Assembly (NCBI GenBank): GCA_019322485.1
Contig: JAHWIK010000002.1
Span: 62,001 to 126,000, forward strand
DNA: 64,000 nt
Direction: 5' to 3'
Source of the DNA: Candidatus Woesearchaeota archaeon
GTDB lineage: Archaea; Nanobdellota; Nanobdellia; Woesearchaeales; JAHWIC01
Shown here: one piece after another, positions 53,701 through 61,479 of the stretch
Position numbering within the stretch: the stretch's first letter is position 1
Layout of the letters: the number at the start of each line of letters is the position of its first letter
Notes under the pieces: generated by a model
Database searches by the model: none
What the model was told of the DNA's origin: nothing
Seen by the model: the letters and a program-made list of their open reading frames with translations, nothing else
Made by a program: the position numbers and the translations under genes

Positions 53701-54265
53701 TGAAGCCTGTTCACAATACAAGATGCCCTGGGAAGTGGAGATAGAACAACTTGGCAAAAGGCTGGGCACAGAATTACAGTATGAAAAGATGGGCTTTACT
53801 CATAACACATCAGACATTAATGCTGGCATAAAATGTTCTGCTTACAAGACCCTGCCTTCTATGGAAGAGAAGCTTCTTGGCCAGATGGACCTGGCAGAAA
53901 AAATAAGGGCAGTTGACACAGAGGATGTTGCAAGGCTTGTAATCGAAAAACATTTTCTGAGGGACATAAAAGGAAATCTCAGGAAATTTTCTACGCAGCA
54001 ATTTAGATGCGTTGGCTGCAATGAAAAGTTTAGAAGGCCACCTCTTGTCGGGAAATGTACAAAATGCGGTGGAAAAATAATATTTACTGTTTCAGAAGGC
54101 TTCATAATCAAATACCTAGAGCCAGCCATAAGCATGGCTGAGAAATATAATCTGCCGGATTATCTGAAACTCAACCTGGAATTGACAAAAAGACGCGTAG
54201 AAGGGATATTTGGCAAGGAAAAAGAGAAGCAAGAAGGGCTTGGTAAGTGGTTTACTCCTGCATGA
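50720..54265 (+). CDS. polC: DNA polymerase D large subunit (DP2)
   Basis: This 1181-aa protein is the catalytic subunit of archaeal polymerase D. ATG 50720 overlaps the DP1 stop (ATGA), which is why I prefer it to the in-frame earlier start at 50597. Seen motifs: GPVRSAGGTAAAVSVLLSDY in the N-terminal part; a zinc-ribbon segment YICPKCGHQTVLGICEKCS; the catalytic TTRRDCDGDEASIMLLMDSL, with its Asp residues; and a second Cys set, FRCVGCNEKF and CTKCGGK, near the C-terminus. No intein is visible, although this gene often carries one in archaea. It is co-translated with DP1. Confidence 0.94.
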   Translation: MNELSKDMQEYFESIEKEVAKTYDVASKARKKGFDPVDKVELPLAKNMFERVEGLISVAAPQIKNTGIPKRIAALEKKYGSLDWRVALTIAKEVAEEKFCKFKDKKTAIEVGIRIGFAYLTLGTVSSPLEGFVELRIKKRQDGKEYLALRYSGPVRSAGGTAAAVSVLLSDYLRKSFGFHPYDATEKEIKRMSTELYDYHERVTNLQYLPSKEEIEFMVKNLPVQIDGDPSEKIEVSNHKDLPRIETNRIRSGVCLVLGESLAQKAKKVSAKLSTWAKDFGMEHWSFLEEFLKIQKKKKAKGSVGEKDAKVSPVYTYIEDLVAGRPVLTHPLRTGGFRLRYGRSRTSGYSAASINPATTHILNKYIAIGTQLKVERPGKAATITTCDTIEGPIVKLDDGSVVRVETPQKAKEVVEKTTEILFLGDILFNYGDFYNRAHTLLPAGYCEEWWVQELEKATVNLFGTIDLDKLSELVEIPSNALEVLLKNPLTSKLTAQAAINFSTKLDMPLYPRYTYYWNTISAEQLKTLVKWIEKAKIVKSEDKIQKVVLPLDQEAKRILELLGTPHTIATNEFVVIEKDDALAFVTSLGITPQTNTEELIKLIEENSNKGTLEIINLISKVKLRDKAGVFIGARMGRPEKAKMRKLTGSPHVLFPVGEEGGKLRSFQSAFDAKKVRSDFPIYICPKCGHQTVLGICEKCSTRTERKFYCNTCGIVDKEKCQHGATASFKKQDININQMFADITKNLGFNIYPDLIKGVRGTSNKDHTPEHLAKGILRARHEVAVNKDGTTRYDMTQLPITHFRPSEINVPVEKLKELGYKTDIHNKPLTDQNQILELKPQDIILPACKSSPDLGADKILLNISRFIDELLVRLYGLKPFYNFKSDQDIVGALAVALAPHTSAGIICRIIGFSQTLGFLAHPLLHATTRRDCDGDEASIMLLMDSLINFSRNFLPDNRGATQDAPLVLTSRSIPSEVDDMVFDLDVAWKYPLEFYEACSQYKMPWEVEIEQLGKRLGTELQYEKMGFTHNTSDINAGIKCSAYKTLPSMEEKLLGQMDLAEKIRAVDTEDVARLVIEKHFLRDIKGNLRKFSTQQFRCVGCNEKFRRPPLVGKCTKCGGKIIFTVSEGFIIKYLEPAISMAEKYNLPDYLKLNLELTKRRVEGIFGKEKEKQEGLGKWFTPA

Positions 54266-54551
54266 TCACAGCCTGCGCATGAGGCACACCACCAATTCTC
54301 AGGATGTGCTTTTTGTCTATAATTTCTAGCTCAATACAAAACGCAACACTTTCCCCTCCAACAACATTGACAATATAAGCATCCTTTATAATCTCCTTGA
54401 CTTCTTCAGCACCCTTTTCTTCACCCTTATAGAAATCAGAAGCAAGGTCTAGCTGCAGATTGCCTTCCTCAAACTTTTTTCCCAATAACTCAGAATCACA
54501 GATAGCAACTAACTTTCTGCTGTCTGGGGTTTTGTGTGTTTTGACTATCAT
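54252..54551 (-). CDS. DUF424 family protein
   Basis: This 99-aa protein is recognised from its overall pattern: an N-terminal VKTHKTPDSRKLVAICDSEL, then ELLGKKFEEGNLQLDLASDF, NVVGGESVAFCIELEI, and a final GGVPHAQAVIMQE. DUF424 proteins are conserved in archaea, often beside translation genes. Here it lies 10 bases downstream of aIF2-beta. Its last 14 bases overlap the convergent DP2 end. Biochemical function is unknown. Confidence 0.8.
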   Translation of the reverse strand: MIVKTHKTPDSRKLVAICDSELLGKKFEEGNLQLDLASDFYKGEEKGAEEVKEIIKDAYIVNVVGGESVAFCIELEIIDKKHILRIGGVPHAQAVIMQE

Positions 54552-54561
54552 GTTGAATTAA

Positions 54562-54972
54562 TTAAATCTTAGACTTAACTGGATGCCTGCAGCCGCAAGC
54601 AGTACATTTCAAAAACATCAAATCGCGCTCTTTCTCAAGCTTTGTATCTGGTTTGCCGCATTCTGGGCAGAAAACAAACTCATCAGCATATTGCCTTATC
54701 TTTTGGTTGATTCTTGATGCAGGTATCTTTGTGCCTACAATCACACTGCCGCTCTTCTTAATCTCCCCTGGGGCAGCAAGCTCTTTTAGAACGTACTTAA
54801 GCATATGTTCCGGCTCTCTGCCGAGTATATTTGCTATTTGAAGGAAATTGGTTATAATAGTTCTATTGCCTTGTATATGGCCTCTTACTTTAGGTATCTC
54901 AAATCTTTCCTTCTCAAATACAGCCTCTGGAAGATTCTCCCTTGCCTTCTTTAATAATTCTTTATAGTCCAT
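54562..54972 (-). CDS. Translation initiation factor aIF2 subunit beta
   Basis: This 136-aa protein is the beta subunit of the archaeal aIF2 complex, which brings initiator tRNA to the ribosome. The N-terminal helix is DYKELLKKARENLPEAVFEK. The core includes HIQGNRTIITNFLQIANILG and the RINQKIRQYADEFVFCPECG segment. The C-terminal zinc ribbon is CPECGKPDTKLEKERDLMFL plus CTACG. Length and layout match the family. It is followed by DUF424, a usual neighbour. The region upstream (54973-55253) separates it from a divergent SpoIIM gene. Confidence 0.93.
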   Translation of the reverse strand: MDYKELLKKARENLPEAVFEKERFEIPKVRGHIQGNRTIITNFLQIANILGREPEHMLKYVLKELAAPGEIKKSGSVIVGTKIPASRINQKIRQYADEFVFCPECGKPDTKLEKERDLMFLKCTACGCRHPVKSKI

Positions 54973-55253
54973 TTTTATAGAGAATGTCGAACAGTTTTTA
55001 AATCTAATTATTAATAATCATTAAATCTGAAAAATCCTTCCATAACCAATATAAAGGATTTTTCATCAACTTACCGCCCTTTAAGCTAAGGCATAAATGC
55101 AGGACAGATGATGATTTTTGCTTTAAAGGGAGGAATAAGGCAAAAATCATATTTTTTTATTTTTTAATGATGGTTTTCTTATTATTGGTCTTATTAGAAA
55201 CTTGACTTAACAATTCCAAAAAATATAAATACACCAATAAAAAGACTAAATTC
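54973..55253. other. Intergenic region with two hairpins; possible small RNA
   Basis: At 55029-55064, GAAAAATCCTT pairs with AAGGATTTTTC (11 bp, 14-base loop). At 55111-55150, ATGATTTTTGC pairs with GCAAAAATCAT (11 bp, 18-base loop containing GGGAGG), followed by a T-run (55151-55162) that would end a plus-strand RNA. A TATA-like CAATATAAAGG lies near 55047-55057, so an RNA from about 55080 to 55160 is plausible. The SpoIIM promoter (AAAATATAAATAC, about 55218-55230) lies near the right end. Confidence 0.4.
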
Positions 55254-56105
55254 ATGGTACTAGAATCACTTATATTCCCATTAAAAGCAGAGAAAAGGCC
55301 CTGGGAGATGTTTTTCATCGGCTTTCTGTATTCTACTGTTGGCGTCTTCCTCTCCCTTTGGATATTCGAAAAGCAAGCTTCCTTTATCATGGTTTTTTTG
55401 ACAGTAATGGCATGTGTGCCAATAATGTATAACACAATGAAGCTTGAGGAAAGCAAGGAGGTAAAGATAAAAGATGAAGGCAAGCTATTGAGGGAGCACA
55501 CAAAGGCAATCACCTTCTATATGTTCCTGTTCTTTGGTATCGCCATATCAACTGTTGTTTGGTACGTGTTTCTGCCCCCAGACACAGTTTCGTTTTTATT
55601 CCAGAAACAGATACAAACAATAACAGACATAAACAACCAAATATCTGGGGGGCTGACTGGCTCTATTGCTTTATTTATCAAGATATTATTCAACAATGTG
55701 AAGGTCATGGTTTTCTGCTTAATCTTTTCCTTTATTTATGGGGCAGGTGCTATCTTTATACTTACTTGGAACGCAACAGTGATAGGTGCAGCCATGGGGA
55801 GCTTCATAAGGTCGCACCTAAGCAGCTATGCTGCAACAATCGGCGTAACAAAAATCGCAAGTTATTTTCAGGCAGTCTCCTTGGGTTTATTGAGATATTC
55901 TATACACGGAATCCCAGAAATACTTGGTTATGTTTATGCTGGCCTGGTTGGCGGTCTGGTGTCCGTGGCTATAATCAAACACGACATAAACTCCAAGAAC
56001 CTAATGAACCTGCTTGTGGATACCTCTGATTTGCTGCTCTTATCTTTAGCATTTTTATTGTTGGGTGCAGTATTAGAAGTTTATGTAACCCCCCTATTAT
56101 TCTAA
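55254..56105 (+). CDS. Stage II sporulation protein M family (SpoIIM/DUF95) membrane protein
   Basis: This 283-aa membrane protein has about six helices. FIYGAGAIFILTWNATVIGA and HGIPEILGYVYAGLVGGLVS match the archaeal SpoIIM family pattern (W-N-A-x-V-I-G and H-G-I-x-E). It begins MVLESLIFPLKAEKRPWEMF, as many archaeal members do. The archaeal homologues' role is unknown; in Bacillus SpoIIM is an engulfment protein. A TATA box is centred about 30 bases before the ATG, so the transcript is likely leaderless. Confidence 0.82.
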   Translation: MVLESLIFPLKAEKRPWEMFFIGFLYSTVGVFLSLWIFEKQASFIMVFLTVMACVPIMYNTMKLEESKEVKIKDEGKLLREHTKAITFYMFLFFGIAISTVVWYVFLPPDTVSFLFQKQIQTITDINNQISGGLTGSIALFIKILFNNVKVMVFCLIFSFIYGAGAIFILTWNATVIGAAMGSFIRSHLSSYAATIGVTKIASYFQAVSLGLLRYSIHGIPEILGYVYAGLVGGLVSVAIIKHDINSKNLMNLLVDTSDLLLLSLAFLLLGAVLEVYVTPLLF

Positions 56106-56107
56106 AT

Positions 56108-56716
56108 CTATTCTAGAACTTTTACTATCCCCGGCTTTAACTCAAATATCTCCCCTTCTTCCAGTAGGGTTCTTATAATCTTCTCTGCTTCAGAAATATT
56201 AGATTTTTTTATTATATCCTCAACATCAACACCAGCGCCATTGTCTGCCTCCTTGATTAAACTGAATATCTTGTCAGCAGGGCTTACAGCAACATCAGCC
56301 TTTTCTTCACTAACCTCAATATCTGGTTTTTTAAGTTCAGCTTTTCTTACTTCAATCCATGCCTGGTCGTTTATCTTTTTTATTATCTCAGGAACAATAT
56401 ACTTCTCGCCAAACTCTCTTGGCCTTCCGATAATTAGAACAACATCACCAATGCCAACACCATCAAAAAATTCGTATTTTTCAAAACTCCTTACTGGAAG
56501 CTTGCCGCTTCCGTCATCAATCAAGATACTCTTATAATTTTGCTCATCTGTCTTCAAAACAATTGTTCCGATAATATTTACCCTAGAAACCTTCGCGCCA
56601 TCAATCAATCTTATGTAATTAGGCATCCATCCTTCTTCTTTAACATAATCCCCATCAAGGATATCCTTTATCCTTACCTTATACGCAACCTGCCTCTTTT
56701 GTTGTTGCTTTTCCAT
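56108..56716 (-). CDS. RPA32-like single-strand DNA-binding protein
   Basis: This protein of about 202 aa has one OB-fold (about residues 40-110: RVNIIGTIVLKTDEQNYKSI, GSGKLPVRSFEKYEF) and a C-terminal winged-helix-like part (VEDIIKKSNISEAEKIIRTL, LLEEGEIFELKPGIVKVLE). That layout matches archaeal RPA32-like subunits. The ATG at 56716 lies 7 bases after the MCM stop with GGTGCC upstream; the earlier start at 56770 would overlap MCM by 47 bases. Following MCM directly supports a replication role at the fork. Confidence 0.78.
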   Translation of the reverse strand: MEKQQQKRQVAYKVRIKDILDGDYVKEEGWMPNYIRLIDGAKVSRVNIIGTIVLKTDEQNYKSILIDDGSGKLPVRSFEKYEFFDGVGIGDVVLIIGRPREFGEKYIVPEIIKKINDQAWIEVRKAELKKPDIEVSEEKADVAVSPADKIFSLIKEADNGAGVDVEDIIKKSNISEAEKIIRTLLEEGEIFELKPGIVKVLE

Positions 56717-56723
56717 GGGGCAC

Positions 56724-58745
56724 CTATAATTTTTGAATAAACCCTCGCCTAGGTTCAAAGATGTCTCCACTGCGCTTCAGCTTTTCCAAAACCTCCTCAA
56801 CCTTTTCTTCTTCTATTTCTCTGTTGCGAGCTTCCTCCATTATATCATCTATTGGGATGGTTTTACCAACCTTATTTTCTAGATCACCGATTATGTCTTT
56901 TATTGTTACTATATGCCCTCTTTGCGATGCTGTAATGCCAGTAGCTATTCTGTCAATATCTATCTTTCCTGTTTCCCTATCTAAGCCAACCTGCATCAAA
57001 CAATAGTTCAAAAGGTCTATTGCGCGCTTTGCGTCTCTCCTCGTCACCTTATCAGAGAGCTTTACCTTGGCAGAAGCCTCACTCAATCTAACCAAAGCCT
57101 CAAGTTGTCTTGGGGAGATGGGTATAGTTCTTATGCCTTCTTCACCTGCACCGCTAAGCCGCATCTTGATGTAGAATTTCTTTATCTCATCAATTGCGCC
57201 GTCAGTGAGTTTTGGCTGTATATTTTGCCTGGCGTATCCCATATATTTCTTTAAAAATCCGGTTTCTATTTCTGCCTCCAAAAAGTCAGGGCTTTGATGC
57301 AGCTCCAATATATGGGTGGCCATTTCTGTATCTCTCGTCTCATCAGGCAAATCCTTTATAGGAAATATCAAATCAAATCTGTTGATTAGCGTAGGCGGCA
57401 GGTCAATCTGCTTCGCTATAATCTCGTACGGATCAAACCTGCCAAATTTTGGATTTGCTGCTGCCAGTACAGTAGTTCTTGCCAATAAAGTAGCTTGTAT
57501 ATTCGCTTTTGATATAGTAACAGTCTGCCCTTCTAGGGCCTCATGCATAGCATCTCTGTCTTCATTGCTCATTTTATCGATTTCATCAATCGCGCACAAG
57601 CCATTTGAAGCTAAAACCAATGCCCCTGCCTCTAGGCTCCACCCTTTAAGGAACTCATCCCTGACAACAGAGGCAGTCAGACCAGCACCGCTCACACCCT
57701 TTCCACTGACAAATCTTCCTTTAGGGGCAACAGCACTTATTCGCTTTAATAATTGCGACTTACCTGCACCAGGGTCACCAACAAGCAGAATATGCATATC
57801 CCCCCTTGTTCTTGTGCCGTCGCTTCTTTCTTTTTGCGCGCCACCCATGAGCTGCAATATCAGCGCTTCTTTTATCTTTTTATAGCCGTATATAGAAGGC
57901 GCAATAGAGTCAATCAGCTTGTCATAAACCTTAGGATCCTTTGATAACTCAATTATTTGTTTTTTCTCTTCATCACTAATCTCGATTTCATAGAATGTTT
58001 CTTCAATAGCCTTAACATGGTTTGCATCAATCATTAGGTCAAATCTTGTAGATTTGCTGCCTGTTCTGAGAATTATCGGTACCTCTTTTACCTGGCCAAC
58101 AACAACAATCTTGCTGCCAGGATTTGTCCGTTTTTCACTCATAGGGCTAACCAGGTCATCTTTAAGGAATACACTCATTCTCTTTGGCTGTTCGCCGCCC
58201 TCAAGGTTTTCAGGAGACTCCTCAAGAACAAGCCGCTGGGCATCAACAAGTTCTTTACTTATCTGCCTAAACTTGCCTTTTCTGCCGCAACCACACCTTG
58301 AAGGCTCCTTAAAATTCACATCAACCTGGAGCACATTTATTATGTTCCCGCAGCTAGGGCATTCAAATCTCGCAGAAGTAACCTGCGGCCTTACATCAGA
58401 TTTTTGCCTCACTATCCCCTCAAACCACAAAAACTTGCTGATATGTTCGCTCCTTATGTTCCTTACCATAATCTTTCTGCTTTCAGGCAGATTACTAAAC
58501 CTTACATTGAAGTTCTTCTTTATCGCATCCCCTAAGTCAAACTCTTCTACAGCAAGCTTTGCAGCCCCTACAACCTCTTCTGGTTGGTCCAGAAGCAAAT
58601 CTGCAAGCCCAGGGTCAAACTTAGAAAGTTTAGAAAAATCAATGACCAAAAAATGTAGCTCTTTTCTTATATTTTCTAATAGCTCTGCCTTACAATTCTC
58701 ATCAATAAACTCTTGAAACTTTTTTATCTGTTCAGATACTTCCAT
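56724..58745 (-). CDS. mcm: MCM replicative helicase
   Basis: This 673-aa helicase has an N-terminal zinc-binding region (CPSCGNIINVLQVDV, later CGCG), then the AAA+ core: MHILLVGDPGAGKSQLLKRI (Walker A), NGLCAIDEIDKMSNEDRDAM (Walker B), the LLARTTVLAAANPKFGRFDP sensor, and LINRFDLIFPIKD with the arginine finger. A winged-helix end follows (VLEKLKRSGDIFEPRRGFIQ). Length is normal and all ATPase motifs are intact. It forms a pair with the RPA-like gene downstream. No intein is visible. Confidence 0.96.
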   Translation of the reverse strand: MEVSEQIKKFQEFIDENCKAELLENIRKELHFLVIDFSKLSKFDPGLADLLLDQPEEVVGAAKLAVEEFDLGDAIKKNFNVRFSNLPESRKIMVRNIRSEHISKFLWFEGIVRQKSDVRPQVTSARFECPSCGNIINVLQVDVNFKEPSRCGCGRKGKFRQISKELVDAQRLVLEESPENLEGGEQPKRMSVFLKDDLVSPMSEKRTNPGSKIVVVGQVKEVPIILRTGSKSTRFDLMIDANHVKAIEETFYEIEISDEEKKQIIELSKDPKVYDKLIDSIAPSIYGYKKIKEALILQLMGGAQKERSDGTRTRGDMHILLVGDPGAGKSQLLKRISAVAPKGRFVSGKGVSGAGLTASVVRDEFLKGWSLEAGALVLASNGLCAIDEIDKMSNEDRDAMHEALEGQTVTISKANIQATLLARTTVLAAANPKFGRFDPYEIIAKQIDLPPTLINRFDLIFPIKDLPDETRDTEMATHILELHQSPDFLEAEIETGFLKKYMGYARQNIQPKLTDGAIDEIKKFYIKMRLSGAGEEGIRTIPISPRQLEALVRLSEASAKVKLSDKVTRRDAKRAIDLLNYCLMQVGLDRETGKIDIDRIATGITASQRGHIVTIKDIIGDLENKVGKTIPIDDIMEEARNREIEEEKVEEVLEKLKRSGDIFEPRRGFIQKL

Positions 58746-58784
58746 CCAAAACCCCCTTTGGATTCAAAAATTAAAAAAGAAAAA

Positions 58785-59354
58785 TTATCTTCCCTTAACC
58801 TTCTTAAGGTTTATAATTAACTTGTCCAGGGCTGCGTGAACCTCTTTCTCGCTTTTCGTTCCTGTGCACACTATCTTTCCATTGCTGAACAGCAAGAATG
58901 TAGCCTTTGCCTCAGCCAGCTTATACACCAACCCAGGAAACTGCTCTGGCTCATATTCAGTATTCTCAAGCTTCATAGCCAAGGTGTTAAGGTTTAGGTC
59001 CATACCGACTGAACCAGAAGCAACAATGTTTTGAATCTTTACCTCTGGTTTTATCTTTATCTTGACATTAATCTTTTCAAGGCTTTTGATTATCTTCTTA
59101 ATGCTTTCCTCAACCTTATCCATACTTCTGGCACCAGTGCATACCACCTTTCCAGAGCTGAATATAAGTGCAGATGTCTTCGGCTCTTTTATCCTTATAA
59201 CCAAGCCAGGAAACTGCTCTGGGTTGTATTCAGTGTTGCTTAAAGTAGCAGCCATCTTTTCTAATGGTATATCATGCTCTAATGAAGTAGATACAACAAT
59301 ATTAACAACTCTTATATCTCTTTTTGTTTCTTTCTCTGATTTTTTCTTTGCCAT
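58785..59354 (-). CDS. tbp: TATA-box binding protein
   Basis: This 189-aa protein shows the classical two-fold repeat of about 90 residues: YNPEQFPGLVIRIKEPKTSA then FSSGKVVCTGARSMDKVEES in the first half, and YEPEQFPGLVYKLAEAKATF then FSNGKIVCTGTKSEKEVHAA in the second. These saddle halves bind TATA boxes, several of which can be seen in the window. It lies 39 bases upstream of MCM on the same strand and could share its transcript. The leader carries GGGGGT 11 bases before the ATG. Confidence 0.96.
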   Translation of the reverse strand: MAKKKSEKETKRDIRVVNIVVSTSLEHDIPLEKMAATLSNTEYNPEQFPGLVIRIKEPKTSALIFSSGKVVCTGARSMDKVEESIKKIIKSLEKINVKIKIKPEVKIQNIVASGSVGMDLNLNTLAMKLENTEYEPEQFPGLVYKLAEAKATFLLFSNGKIVCTGTKSEKEVHAALDKLIINLKKVKGR

Positions 59355-59536
59355 TCTTAAAATACCCCCGATTTTTCTCTTTTTTTAAAAACAAACCCGA
59401 ATTTAACCTTTTGTGGCCATTAAGAAGCTTATTTAGCCCCAAATCGCCATCTTATTTATAAATATTTAAAAAGAAGTAAGTTATTTAAATACTCTTATTT
59501 TTAAATGGTTATATTGCCGTTTATAAACCCCCTTAA
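59355..59536. promoter_or_regulatory. TBP upstream region, AT-rich
   Basis: The minus strand shows a likely TATA box (AAATATTTATAAATAAG, about 59452-59468) which would give a TBP leader of roughly 75 bases. Other AT runs (59470-59520) resemble further promoter elements. No gene is evident. Confidence 0.4.
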
Positions 59537-59554
59537 TTTCTAGTGGAAACTAAG
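59537..59554 (+). other. Isolated ORB-like site
   Basis: TTTCTAGTGGAAACTAAG matches the archaeal origin recognition core TTCCAGTGGAAAC at 12 of 13 positions, but without the G-string. It adjoins an AT-rich tract. It may be a binding site for the Orc1/Cdc6 protein or a chance match. Confidence 0.4.
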
Positions 59555-59559
59555 AATGC

Positions 59560-59695
59560 CTGAACAAATAATACTTGAATCCCTTAACAACACCTGAAAA
59601 GTCAGACTGGCACCTTCGTGGGTCTTTGAAATGCTTCGCATTTCTAAGCCATCAAGCAAAGCTTGAAGTTTCCTCACTACGTTCGTCAAGCCCAC
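59560..59695 (-). repeat. Palindromic element flanked by a duplicated citramalate synthase 3' end
   Basis: Sequence 59602-59690 contains hairpins such as GAAATGC-TTC-GCATTTC and CAAGC-AAA-GCTTG, similar in layout to the element near 6.1 kb. To the left, 59555-59590 repeats (about 85% by eye) the end of the citramalate synthase gene: on the minus strand it would encode VVKGFKYYLFRHS then stop, against the real end IVKGFKYYLLKHN then stop. The element thus lies between a genuine and a remnant 3' end. Confidence 0.5.
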
Positions 59696-61267
59696 TTAGT
59701 TATGTTTCAATAAGTAATACTTGAATCCCTTCACAATAGCCTTGAAGCTAGCTTCTATTATATTTGTGCTTACTCCTACTGTGCCCCACTCTTCTTTCCC
59801 ATTCTTAAATTCAATATAGACTCTTACAGAACTCTCTACTCCTTTTTCCTCAAATATCCTTACCTTATAATTAAGCAATTTTATATCTTGTAGGTTCTTA
59901 TAGCTCTTTGCAATAGCAGTTCGTAATGCTTTGTATAAAGCATCCACTGGGCCACCCTTTACACTTTCACTAAACTCCTCCACCTTGCCTTTGGCATCTA
60001 CCAGAAGCACACAACTAGATGTTTCTTTGCCTGTTGTGTCGTCATGCTCACTTTTAACAGACCATTTCTTGACCCTAAACAATTCAGGATTCTTACCAAA
60101 ATATTTCTCGTGCAGCAGAAATCTCTCTGCCTTTAACCCACCAATATCATAGCCTTTCTTCTCCATAAATTCAACTTCCTTTAACATCTCCTTTACTCTA
60201 GGATCATCTTTCTCGACCTTCACGCCAAACTCTTTTGCAACCTCCACGATATTAGCCTTTCCGCTTAAGTCAGAGAGAACAACCTCCCTCATATTTCCTA
60301 CAGAAGCAGGGTCTACATGCTCGTAGGTGGCTCCCTTCATAAGAGCATCTACATGGACCCCCCCTTTGTGGGAGAAAGCATGCCCCCCAACATAAGGCTG
60401 TCTATTGTCGGGTTTTAGGTTTGTCAGGGTATAAACCAATCTGCTTATCTCAACTAATCTTTTCAATCTGATTCTTGGCAACCTTGCCTTCTTCTTTAAC
60501 ATTAAACCAGGGATTATCTGGCATAAATCAGCATTTCCTGCCCTCTCACCAAGACCATTTATTGTTCCATGCAGATGCGTTACACCAAGCTCAACAGCTT
60601 TTAGGCTGTTTGCTACCCCACACCCAGAATCATTATGCATATGCACACCAAGCTCTGCCTTTATCTTTTCTCTCTTCAAAAATACATTAACCTCCCTTAT
60701 AATTCTCTCTGCATCGTCTGGCAAGCAGCCCCCATTTGTGTCGCAGAGGACCAAAACATCAGCGCCAGCATCAGCAGCCACCTTTAGGCACTCAAGAGCA
60801 TACTTTTTGTCGTCTTTAAACCCATCAAAAAAATGTTCTAGGTCGTAATGCACCTCTAGCTTATTCTTTTTAAGGAACTCTACACTATCCTTTATTGCAG
60901 CCAGGTTCTCTTTCTCGTCTGCCTTAAGCTGCTTTTTAACATGTTCAAGCCACGTTTTCCCAAAGATACATGCAACCCTCGCTTTGCTCTTAAGAATAGC
61001 CTGCAGATTATAATCCTGCTTTGCCTTTATTCCCTTTCTTCTTGTAGCACCAAAAGCTACAATCTTGCTATACTTTAACTTTACCTTAGCAGCCTCTGCA
61101 AAACATTCCATATCCTTTGGATTAGAGCCAGGCCATCCAAGCTCAATATAATCAGCACCAAAATCATCCAGGGCTCTGACTATCTCTAACTTATCCCTTA
61201 ACCCAAAGTTAACATCAGTACTTTGGCTCCCATCCCTGAGTGTGGTGTCATATATCTTTAATGCCAT
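59696..61267 (-). CDS. cimA: (R)-citramalate synthase (LeuA/CimA family)
   Basis: This 523-aa enzyme condenses acetyl-CoA with pyruvate to citramalate, the first step of an isoleucine route. Seen: KIYDTTLRDGSQSTDVNFGL (R-D-G-x-Q catalytic motif), YIELGWPGSNPKDMECF, ADVLVLCDTNGGCLPDDAER, GVHMHNDSGCGVANSLKAVE (H-x-H metal site), HLHGTINGLGERAGNADLCQ, and a C-terminal allosteric domain (from about residue 410). FGATRRKG and GWPGSNPKD fit the citramalate synthase type better than 2-isopropylmalate synthase, though the two are close. No other branched-chain biosynthesis gene is in the window. Confidence 0.85.
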   Translation of the reverse strand: MALKIYDTTLRDGSQSTDVNFGLRDKLEIVRALDDFGADYIELGWPGSNPKDMECFAEAAKVKLKYSKIVAFGATRRKGIKAKQDYNLQAILKSKARVACIFGKTWLEHVKKQLKADEKENLAAIKDSVEFLKKNKLEVHYDLEHFFDGFKDDKKYALECLKVAADAGADVLVLCDTNGGCLPDDAERIIREVNVFLKREKIKAELGVHMHNDSGCGVANSLKAVELGVTHLHGTINGLGERAGNADLCQIIPGLMLKKKARLPRIRLKRLVEISRLVYTLTNLKPDNRQPYVGGHAFSHKGGVHVDALMKGATYEHVDPASVGNMREVVLSDLSGKANIVEVAKEFGVKVEKDDPRVKEMLKEVEFMEKKGYDIGGLKAERFLLHEKYFGKNPELFRVKKWSVKSEHDDTTGKETSSCVLLVDAKGKVEEFSESVKGGPVDALYKALRTAIAKSYKNLQDIKLLNYKVRIFEEKGVESSVRVYIEFKNGKEEWGTVGVSTNIIEASFKAIVKGFKYYLLKHN

Positions 61268-61351
61268 TCTTATACTCCTTTCCTAGCTTGTTTATTAAGA
61301 TTATCATTTTGACCAGAAACAATGGCTACAATCTTGACTTAGATTGTAGAA

Positions 61352-61429
61352 CTAACCTATAATAATTCCAATAACAATAGCTACAGCTAGAACAAAATTC
61401 AGTTTCCCTAATCTTATGGAATCATCCAT
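61352..61429 (-). CDS. 25-aa single-helix peptide, possible small gene
   Basis: The ORF reads MDDSIRLGKLNFVLAVAIVI then GIIIG and stop. It has an acidic start and one hydrophobic helix. On the minus strand AAAAATTTATAAATG (about 61452-61466) is a strong TATA box, with the ATG 27-30 bases downstream, exactly where a leaderless start would be. There is no other gene for this promoter to serve within the gap, which raises confidence. It may be a small membrane peptide; it may instead be just the leader of the downstream citramalate synthase message. Confidence 0.4.
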   Translation of the reverse strand: MDDSIRLGKLNFVLAVAIVIGIIIG

Positions 61430-61479
61430 ACTGGGTGGTAATCATCCCCCATTTATAAATTTTTCTCATGATTCTCCTG

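Noticed and set aside
54973..55253. tRNA or C/D-box RNA in the aIF2-beta/SpoIIM gap
   Set aside because: ATGATGA resembles a C box but no matching D box lies at a suitable distance, and no cloverleaf can be drawn.
50720..58745. Inteins in DP2 or MCM
   Set aside because: Both genes have normal lengths and unbroken catalytic motifs with no intein blocks.
59499..59594. Small plus-strand ORF MPEQIILESLNNT
   Set aside because: Only 13 codons, overlapping the antisense remnant of the citramalate synthase end, with no ribosome site.
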